In this document: positions 23,068 through 28,552 of the stretch, piece by piece
Numbering within the stretch: position 1 is the stretch's first letter
Layout of the letters: every line of letters begins with the position of its first letter
From: an uncultured Prevotella sp.
Lineage (GTDB): Bacteria; Bacteroidota; Bacteroidia; Bacteroidales; Bacteroidaceae
Length of the DNA: 28,552 nt
Assembly: GCA_934183135.1 (NCBI GenBank)
Contig: CAKPRX010000018.1
Span: 1-28,552 of the forward strand
Direction of reading: 5' to 3'
The notes under the pieces: model-generated
What the model saw: only the letters and a program-made list of their open reading frames with translations
The model's database searches: none
What the model was told of the DNA's origin: nothing
Translations under genes and position numbers: made by a program

Positions 23068-23112
23068 ATGATTTTGGTGGCACCCACGGTGGGTGCCGAG
23101 GTAAAAAGATAA
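23068..23112 (+). CDS. Putative ilv leader peptide (14 codons)
   Basis: ATG 23068 to TAA 23110-23112 encodes MILVAPTVGAEVKR, in which 5 of 14 residues are Ile, Leu or Val. It lies between the candidate promoter and ilvD and ends 3 bases before the ilvD ATG. The coding stretch contains a perfect 8-bp hairpin (23079-23097). BCAA operons of other bacteria use leader peptides with such codons to sense charged tRNA by ribosome stalling, so this ORF is a candidate sensor, or a coupling ORF for ilvD translation. No Shine-Dalgarno is obvious, which is common in this phylum. Proof that it is translated is lacking; chance is possible for so short an ORF. Confidence 0.45.
   Translation: MILVAPTVGAEVKR
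23079..23097 (+). promoter_or_regulatory. Hairpin inside the ilv leader ORF
   Basis: GGCACCCA (23079-23086) and TGGGTGCC (23090-23097) pair perfectly around a CGG loop. It begins in the fourth leader codon and ends 18 bases before the ilvD start. No T tract follows, so it may act on translation or ribosome movement rather than as a simple terminator. Confidence 0.55.
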
Positions 23113-23115
23113 AGT

Positions 23116-24912
23116 ATGGGAGAAAAGTTGAGAAGTTCGGTATGTACCGTGGGGCGCCGCTTTGCCGGCTCCCGAGCCCTGTGGGTGGCAGCCGGAATGA
23201 AGCCCGAGCAGTTTGGCAAGCCCATTATTGCCATTGTCAATTCGTTTACACAGTTTGTACCCGGGCACACCCATCTCCATGAGATAGGGCAGATAGTTAA
23301 GCACGAGATAGAGGCCATGGGCTGTTACGCGGCCGAGTTTAACACCATAGCCATAGACGACGGCATCGCCATGGGCCACGACGGTATGCTGTACTCGCTT
23401 CCCTCGCGCGACATCATAGCCGACTCGGTAGAGTACATGGTCAACGCCCACAAGGCCGATGCCATGATATGTATATCCAACTGTGACAAGGTTACCCCCG
23501 GTATGCTCATGGCCGCCATGAGGCTCAATATACCTACGGTGTTCTGCAGCGGAGGCCCCATGGAGGCCGGCCACTGGCAGGGACAGCATGCCGACCTCAT
23601 TACGGCCATGGTCAAGGGTGCCGACCCTACCGTGAGCGACGAGGACGTGGCCCGTATAGAGCAGTGTGCCTGTCCGGGCTGCGGCAGTTGCTCGGGCATG
23701 TTCACGGCCAACTCCATGAACTCGCTCACCGAGGCCATCGGCCTCTCGCTGCCCGGCAATGGCACCATACTGGCCACCCATACCAACCGCGTACAGCTCT
23801 TCCGCGACGCCGCAAGGCTCATCGTGAAGAACGCGCTGAAGTACTATGAAGAGGGCGACGCCTCGGTGCTGCCCCGCAGTATTGCCACCCGGCAGGCGTT
23901 TCTCAATGCCATGTCGCTCGACATCGCCATGGGCGGCTCTACTAACACCATACTGCACCTGCTGGCCGTGGCCAACGAGGGCGAGGTAGACTTCAAGATG
24001 AGCGACATCGACGCGCTGAGCCGCAAGGTGCCATGCCTGTGCAAGCTGGCCCCCAACACGGCCAAGTACAGCGTGCAGGACTGCGGGCGTGCCGGCGGCA
24101 TCCTGGGCATCCTCGGCGAGCTGTACCGCGGTGGCCTGGTAGACGGTTCTACACGGCGGGTAGACGGGCTGACGCTTCAGCAGGCTGTGAGCCAGTACTC
24201 TATCTGCACACCCGAGCCCACGGCCGAGGCCCTGCGCATCTATCGCACGGCCCCAGGCAACCGCTTCTCTACCCAGATGGGTAGCCAGAGCTGCGAGTGG
24301 GACACCCTGGACACCGACCGGGCCGAGGGCTGCATACGCGACCTGGCCCACGCCTACACCCGCGATGGCGGCCTGGCTGTGCTCTTTGGCAACCTGGCAC
24401 CTAAGGGGTGTGTGGTCAAGACGGCAGGCGTAGACGAGGAACTGTGGCACTTCAGCGGGCCGGCTGTAGTGTTCGACTCGCAGGAAGCAGCCTGCGAGGG
24501 CATCCTGGGCGGCAAGGTCCATGCCGGCGACTGTGTCGTCATCCTGTACGAAGGCCCCAAGGGCGGCCCTGGCATGCAGGAGATGCTGTACCCCACATCG
24601 TACATCAAGAGCATGCACTTAGGCAAGGCGTGTGCGCTCATTACCGATGGCCGCTTCTCGGGCGGCACCAGTGGCCTGAGCATAGGCCACATATCGCCCG
24701 AGGCCGCTGCCGGAGGGCCCATAGGCAAGGTGCGCAATGGCGACATCATCGAGATAGACATACCCCACCGCAGTATTAATATAAAGGTGAGCGACGACGA
24801 GCTGGCAGCCCGTAGCCCGTTCCCGCTGACCCGCGACCGCCAGGTCAGCAAGGCTCTGCGTCACTACGCCCAGAGCGTCAGTTCGGCCGATATGGGAGGA
24901 GTGCGCTTATGA
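23116..24912 (+). CDS. ilvD: Dihydroxy-acid dehydratase
   Basis: 598 residues. It dehydrates 2,3-dihydroxy-isovalerate and 2,3-dihydroxy-3-methylvalerate to the keto acids, the third common step of valine and isoleucine synthesis, in the cytoplasm with an Fe-S cluster. Motifs: [20 protein letters not shown] (36-55), [32 protein letters not shown] (119-130; Cys123), [17 protein letters not shown] (186-202), and [12 protein letters not shown]. The pattern follows the E. coli enzyme closely, and the length is similar (616 there). It is first in the ilv operon, 3 bases after the leader ORF, and its stop overlaps the ilvB start by four bases (ATGA). Confidence 0.96.
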   Translation: MGEKLRSSVCTVGRRFAGSRALWVAAGMKPEQFGKPIIAIVNSFTQFVPGHTHLHEIGQIVKHEIEAMGCYAAEFNTIAIDDGIAMGHDGMLYSLPSRDIIADSVEYMVNAHKADAMICISNCDKVTPGMLMAAMRLNIPTVFCSGGPMEAGHWQGQHADLITAMVKGADPTVSDEDVARIEQCACPGCGSCSGMFTANSMNSLTEAIGLSLPGNGTILATHTNRVQLFRDAARLIVKNALKYYEEGDASVLPRSIATRQAFLNAMSLDIAMGGSTNTILHLLAVANEGEVDFKMSDIDALSRKVPCLCKLAPNTAKYSVQDCGRAGGILGILGELYRGGLVDGSTRRVDGLTLQQAVSQYSICTPEPTAEALRIYRTAPGNRFSTQMGSQSCEWDTLDTDRAEGCIRDLAHAYTRDGGLAVLFGNLAPKGCVVKTAGVDEELWHFSGPAVVFDSQEAACEGILGGKVHAGDCVVILYEGPKGGPGMQEMLYPTSYIKSMHLGKACALITDGRFSGGTSGLSIGHISPEAAAGGPIGKVRNGDIIEIDIPHRSINIKVSDDELAARSPFPLTRDRQVSKALRHYAQSVSSADMGGVRL

Positions 24913-26621
24913 GTGAACGTATTACAGGTGCCGAGGCACTCATGCGCTCGCTGCAGGCAGCGGGCGTAAAGACCATATTTGGCTATCCGGGCGGTGCCAT
25001 CATGCCGGTGTTCGACGCGCTGTACGACTACACCCGCGGAGCCACCAAGGCTTTTGACCACATACTGGTGCGCCACGAGCAGGCGGCGGCCCATGCCGCC
25101 GAGGGCTATGCCCGCGTGAGCGGCAAGGTGGGCGTGTGCCTGGTGACCAGCGGCCCCGGAGCCACCAATACCATTACCGGCGTGGCCGATGCCATGATGG
25201 ACTCTACGCCCATCGTGGTGATAGCCGGACAGGTGAGCACGGCGGCCCTGGGTACCGATGCCTTTCAGGAGGTGGACCTCGTGGGCATGTCGCAGCCCAT
25301 TACCAAGTGGAGTTACCAGATACGCTCGGCTGCCGATGTGGCCTGGGCCGTGAGCAAGGCTTTCTACATAGCCCGCAGCGGTCGGCCGGGTCCTGTGGTA
25401 CTCGATTTCCCCAAAAACGCGCAGCAAGGGCTCACCGAGTGGCAGCCCGTAGACCATGTGTCGCTGCGGTCGTATCATCCCTATCCTACTATCTCGGTCG
25501 AGGCGGTGGCCCGGGCTGCCGAACTCATCAACCATGCCAGGCGTCCACTGGCCCTGGTGGGCCAGGGAGTGGAGCTGGCGGGCGCCCAGGCCGAGTTGGC
25601 TGCCTTCCTGGAGCGTGCCGATATTCCCGCGGCCCGCACCCTGCTGGGACTGTCGGCCCTCAGCACTTTCCATCCCCTCAATATGGGTATGGTGGGTATG
25701 CACGGCAACTACGCGCCCAACATGAAGACACAGGAGTGCGACGTGCTGATAGCCGTGGGTATGCGCTTCAGCGACCGGGTAACGGGCAACCTGGCCACGT
25801 ACGCCCGCCAGGCCAAGGTGATACACCTGGACATAGACGTTACCGAGATAGACAAGAACGTGAAGACCGATGTGGCCGTGCTGGGCGACTGCCGACAGAC
25901 GCTGGCCGCCATAACCGACCGGCTCGAACCGGCCAAGCATACAGAGTGGATCAGTTCCTTTGGCAAGTATGCCGACATGGAACGGCAGAAGGTTATAGAG
26001 CCTGCCATCCATCCCACCACAGGGCCTCTGCTGATGGGCGAGGTTATCAATGAGGTGGCCGAGCAGACGCAGGCCAACGCCATACTGGTCAACGATGTGG
26101 GCCAGAACCAGATGATGTCGTGCCGCTACTTCAAGTACCGTCACAGCCGCTCGGTGGTAACCAGCGGCGGACTGGGAACCATGGGCTTCGGTCTGCCCGC
26201 GGCCGTGGGTGCCGTGCTGGGTGCCCCACAGCGCCAGGTGTGTCTCTTCATGGGCGACGGTGGCTTCCAGATGAGTATCCAGGAACTGGGCACCATCATG
26301 GAGCAGCGCTTGCCGCTCAAGATGATACTCCTTAACAACAACTACCTCGGCAACGTGCGCCAGTGGCAGGACATGTTCTTTCATGGCCGCAAGTCATTCA
26401 CCCGTATGCTTAACCCCCACTATCAGTCTGTCTGTCAGGGCTACGGCATAGGCTATGGCGTGGCCGTGGGGCGCGACGAGCTCAAGGCCCGGGTGGCCGA
26501 GATGCTGTCGGCCGAGGGGCCGTATCTGCTGGAATGTGCGGTCAAGGAAGAAGACAACGTGCTGCCCATGATAACCCCGGGCTCCAGCGTCGACGAGATG
26601 ATATTGGAGGTAAACCTATAA
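24909..26621 (+). CDS. ilvB: Acetolactate synthase, large (catalytic) subunit
   Basis: 570 residues; a TPP-dependent enzyme that makes acetolactate from two pyruvates, or acetohydroxybutyrate from pyruvate and 2-ketobutyrate. Visible: [16 protein letters not shown] (25-40), the catalytic Glu57 in [35 protein letters not shown], the central FAD-associated domain, and the TPP-binding block beginning [14 protein letters not shown] near 449 and ending in [14 protein letters not shown]. The start overlaps the ilvD stop as ATGA, which implies coupled translation. It acts with the small subunit encoded 12 bases downstream. Confidence 0.96.
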   Translation: MSERITGAEALMRSLQAAGVKTIFGYPGGAIMPVFDALYDYTRGATKAFDHILVRHEQAAAHAAEGYARVSGKVGVCLVTSGPGATNTITGVADAMMDSTPIVVIAGQVSTAALGTDAFQEVDLVGMSQPITKWSYQIRSAADVAWAVSKAFYIARSGRPGPVVLDFPKNAQQGLTEWQPVDHVSLRSYHPYPTISVEAVARAAELINHARRPLALVGQGVELAGAQAELAAFLERADIPAARTLLGLSALSTFHPLNMGMVGMHGNYAPNMKTQECDVLIAVGMRFSDRVTGNLATYARQAKVIHLDIDVTEIDKNVKTDVAVLGDCRQTLAAITDRLEPAKHTEWISSFGKYADMERQKVIEPAIHPTTGPLLMGEVINEVAEQTQANAILVNDVGQNQMMSCRYFKYRHSRSVVTSGGLGTMGFGLPAAVGAVLGAPQRQVCLFMGDGGFQMSIQELGTIMEQRLPLKMILLNNNYLGNVRQWQDMFFHGRKSFTRMLNPHYQSVCQGYGIGYGVAVGRDELKARVAEMLSAEGPYLLECAVKEEDNVLPMITPGSSVDEMILEVNL

Positions 26622-26633
26622 ACAACTACACCC

Positions 26634-27167
26634 ATGATGGAAGACAAACAACTGTACACCCTGCTGGTCTACTCGGAGAATATAGCCGGTGTGCTCAATC
26701 AGATAACGGCTGTGTTCACCCGTAGGCAGGTCAACATCGAGAGCCTGAATGTATCGGCATCCAATATGCGCAACGTACACAAGTACACCATTACCGCCTG
26801 GAGCACCGAGGACGAGGTTAAGAAGATAACGCAGCAGATAGAGAAGAAGATAGACGTCATCAAGGCAGGCTACTATGTGGATAGCCAGCTGTTCATACAC
26901 GAGGTGGCCCTGTTCAAGATAACTACCTCGGCCGTGATGGACAACCCCGACGTGTCGCGTACCATACGCCGCTGCGGAGCACGCATCCTGGAGGTAAACC
27001 CCACCTACTGTACCGTGCTGCTGTCGGGGGTGCCCGAGGACATAGCCGCCATGCACGCCGAGCTGATGGGCTACGACTGTATGCTACAGTACACACGCTC
27101 CGGACGTATCGCCGTGACGCGCAGCAAGGAAGAGGCGCTGGCAGACTTGATCACAGACAACGAATAA
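26634..27167 (+). CDS. ilvN: Acetolactate synthase, small (regulatory) subunit
   Basis: 177 residues. An ACT domain at about 7-80 (LYTLLVYSENIAGVLNQITA, FTRRQVNIESLNVS) is the usual valine-binding regulatory part, and the C-terminal half (VALFKITT, ILEVNPTYCTVLLSGVPEDI) matches the ALS_ss_C domain. Length is like that of IlvH/IlvN (about 160-180). It should bind the IlvB subunit, raise its activity and give feedback control by branched-chain amino acids. Two adjacent ATGs (26634, 26637) are possible starts. It follows ilvB by 12 bases; ilvC starts 53 bases downstream, beyond a hairpin. Confidence 0.92.
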   Translation: MMEDKQLYTLLVYSENIAGVLNQITAVFTRRQVNIESLNVSASNMRNVHKYTITAWSTEDEVKKITQQIEKKIDVIKAGYYVDSQLFIHEVALFKITTSAVMDNPDVSRTIRRCGARILEVNPTYCTVLLSGVPEDIAAMHAELMGYDCMLQYTRSGRIAVTRSKEEALADLITDNE

Positions 27168-27184
27168 ATTATGTATAACCAATA

Positions 27185-27202
27185 GGCCCGCCCCTGCGGG
27201 CC
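27185..27202 (+). promoter_or_regulatory. Hairpin between ilvN and ilvC
   Basis: GGCCCGC (27185-27191) and GCGGGCC (27196-27202) pair perfectly around CCCT. It has no T tract. It may be an RNA-processing or stability element that lets ilvC mRNA be kept at a different level from ilvDBN. Confidence 0.5.
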
Positions 27203-27220
27203 AGCAAAACATTTACGATT

Positions 27221-28264
27221 ATGGCAGAAATGAATTTTGGAGGAGTAACCGAGACAGTGGTTACCAGTAAGGAGTTCTCTTTGGAGAAAGCACGTGAAGT
27301 ACTGAAGGATGAAACCATTGCAGTCATAGGATACGGAATACAGGGCCCTGGCCAGGCATGTAACTTGCGCGACAACGGGTTTAACGTTATCGTCGGACAG
27401 CGCCCTGGCAAGACTTACGAGAAGGCTGTGGCCGATGGCTGGGAGCCTGGCAAGACGCTCTTCTCTATCGAGGAGGCTGCCGAGCGGGGCACCATCCTGT
27501 GTATGCTGCTCTCTGATGCCGGCCAGATAGCCGTGTGGCCCACCATCAAGGCCCATCTGACAGCCGGAAAGACGCTGTACTACTCACATGGCTTCGCCAT
27601 CAACTGGAACGACCGCACGGGTGTGGTTCCGCCTAAGGATGTCGATGTAATCATGGTTGCCCCTAAGGGCTCGGGTACCTCGCTGCGCACCATGTTCAAG
27701 GAGGGACGCGGACTGAACTGCTCGTACGCTGTATATCAGGACGCCTCGGGCAAGGCAGAGGAAAAGACCATCGCCTTTGGTATCGGCATCGGTGCCGGAT
27801 ACCTCTTTAAGACCACATTCCAGCGCGAGGCTACGTCAGACCTTACCGGCGAGCGCGGCTCGCTGATGGGGGCTATCGAGGGACTGCTCGAGGCGCAGTA
27901 CGAGGTGCTTCGCGAGAATGGACACTCGCCCTCTGAGGCTTTCAACGAGACCGTAGAGGAGCTTACGCAGAGCTTGGCTCCGCTCTTTGGTGCCAAGGGT
28001 ATGGACTGGATGTACGCCAACTGCTCGACGACGGCCCAGCGTGGCGCGCTCGACTGGGCCCCGCGTTTCAGACAGGCCATTAAGCCCGTCATGGAATGGC
28101 TCTACTACTCGGTGAAGACGGGTAACGAGGCACAGATATCCATAGACTCTAACTCGAAGCCCAACTACCGCGAGGAGCTTAACAAGGAACTTGAGGCCAT
28201 GCGCAACACGGAGATGTGGCAGGCTGGCATCACAGTCCGCAAGCTGCGTCCGGAGAACGATTAA
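27221..28264 (+). CDS. ilvC: Ketol-acid reductoisomerase
   Basis: 347 residues, class I (short) type. It isomerises and reduces acetolactate and acetohydroxybutyrate to the dihydroxy acids with NAD(P)H and Mg2+, the step between IlvBN and IlvD. The Rossmann part has GYGIQGPGQACNLRDNGFNV (about 39-58) and VGQRPGKTYEKA, where Arg and Lys could contact the NADP phosphate. YYSHGFAINW carries the conserved His region; the C-terminal knotted domain contains DLTGERGSLMGAIEGLLEAQYE and the acidic metal ligands. Codon use and spacing agree with membership in the ilv operon. It is followed by a strong terminator. Confidence 0.95.
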   Translation: MAEMNFGGVTETVVTSKEFSLEKAREVLKDETIAVIGYGIQGPGQACNLRDNGFNVIVGQRPGKTYEKAVADGWEPGKTLFSIEEAAERGTILCMLLSDAGQIAVWPTIKAHLTAGKTLYYSHGFAINWNDRTGVVPPKDVDVIMVAPKGSGTSLRTMFKEGRGLNCSYAVYQDASGKAEEKTIAFGIGIGAGYLFKTTFQREATSDLTGERGSLMGAIEGLLEAQYEVLRENGHSPSEAFNETVEELTQSLAPLFGAKGMDWMYANCSTTAQRGALDWAPRFRQAIKPVMEWLYYSVKTGNEAQISIDSNSKPNYREELNKELEAMRNTEMWQAGITVRKLRPEND

Positions 28265-28300
28265 ATACTTGCCGCTACGGGCGGCACCCTCTTATAAGAA

Positions 28301-28340
28301 AAAACATTCGCACGGCCATCCTGGTCACTGCGAATGTTTT
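28301..28340. terminator. Bidirectional rho-independent terminator between ilvC and the minus-strand gene
   Basis: AAAACATTCGCA (28301-28312) pairs perfectly with TGCGAATGTTTT (28329-28340) and is followed by more T on the plus strand and preceded by A on the left, so it works in both directions. A second small stem GCCGC/GCGGC lies at 28271-28285, just after the ilvC stop. Confidence 0.9.
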
Positions 28341-28370
28341 TTTTATGGTTCTTGTAGGAAAGGCTGGAGG

Positions 28371-28552
28371 TCAGTCTTCCTTCATCAGCTGGTCGAAAAA
28401 AGAGTCGAGGTCATCGTCGAGACCCTTCATCAGGTCGTCGCCAATGATGACGGTGTCGTCGTCGGCCATGTATAGGTCGGCTATGGTATTGAGCTCTTCG
28501 TCCTCGAGTACAAAGCTGAAAGGCTTCATAATGCCCATGTTGTCTACCGTGT
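28371..28552 (-). CDS. C-terminal end of an acidic protein of unknown function (start beyond window)
   Basis: The stop is TGA at 28371-28373 and the frame is open to the window edge, giving 59 residues. The visible part is very acidic and has no membrane segment: MKPFSFVLEDEELNTIADLY, then MADDDTVIIGDDL, and a tail of Asp/Phe-rich helix ending LMKED. I do not recognise a named family. The even codon structure, the acidic, ordered-looking sequence and the shared terminator downstream support a real gene. It converges with ilvC. Confidence 0.7.
   Translation of the reverse strand, partial: TVDNMGIMKPFSFVLEDEELNTIADLYMADDDTVIIGDDLMKGLDDDLDSFFDQLMKED

Noticed and set aside
22790..23115. tRNA or structured riboswitch ahead of ilvD
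   Set aside because: No cloverleaf or T-loop sequence was found; the strong pairings are explained by the repeat hairpin and the leader-ORF stem.
23011..24618. 535-codon open frame on the minus strand opposite ilvD
   Set aside because: Same reason: composition reflects the complement of ilvD codons, and it would cover the ilv promoter and leader.
24864..26384. 506-codon open frame on the minus strand opposite ilvB
   Set aside because: It is a by-product of the GC-rich codon use of ilvB. Its translation is low in order, rich in His, Gly and Val and has no domain, while ilvB itself is unmistakable.

Overview
The window looks like chromosomal DNA from a Bacteroidales bacterium, probably close to Prevotella or a relative. 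The signs are: Bacteroidota-type promoter boxes (TAnnTTTG) ahead of several genes; STN-TonB receptors with FecR/ECF sigma control; an S46 dipeptidyl peptidase; a DUF6850-type barrel and DUF4876-type surface proteins; a PPi-dependent phosphofructokinase; and a compact ilvD-ilvB-ilvN-ilvC operon. Coding DNA is GC-rich while promoter regions are sharply AT-rich. I see no rRNA, tRNA, CRISPR, phage or transposase.

Layout. 1-2407 (minus strand): a truncated amidase/golvesin-domain secreted protein, a lysophospholipid acyltransferase-like enzyme and a small unknown protein. 2408-3046: a long non-coding stretch with divergent promoter boxes and a 21-22 bp tandem repeat. 3047-5628 (plus): PPi-phosphofructokinase, its terminator, and a membrane-anchored GH25 lysozyme-like protein. 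5645-6505 (minus): prmA, divergent from 6655-9212 (plus), a Tyr/Trp/Gly-rich secreted protein followed by a FadL-type outer-membrane protein. 9391-9618 (plus): a stand-alone helicase-associated domain.

9624-21035 (all minus; transcribed from high to low coordinates) is the most notable part. In transcription order it is ECF sigma factor, FecR-type anti-sigma factor, TonB-dependent receptor with an STN signalling domain, DUF4876-type lipoprotein, DUF6850-type beta-barrel, then (after an intergenic repeat) a second DUF4876-type protein with a T9SS-like C-terminal tail, and an S46 peptidase with the Arg that marks Asp/Glu-specific DPP11. Together they look like a surface-signalling-controlled uptake module, with a protein-degrading enzyme beside it; the substrate is unknown.

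21293-22789 (plus): a GHL10/DUF187 family secreted hydrolase. 22790-23115: a long hairpin built on the same 21-bp repeat as near 13.4 kb, then an ilv promoter and a 14-codon ORF rich in Val/Leu/Ile codons that overlaps a strong hairpin and stops 3 bases before ilvD; this resembles an attenuator leader peptide. 23116-28264: ilvD, ilvB, ilvN, ilvC, covering most of valine/isoleucine synthesis. A bidirectional terminator separates ilvC from the 3' end of an unrecognised acidic protein on the minus strand.

All family assignments were made by reading translated motifs, without database searches.
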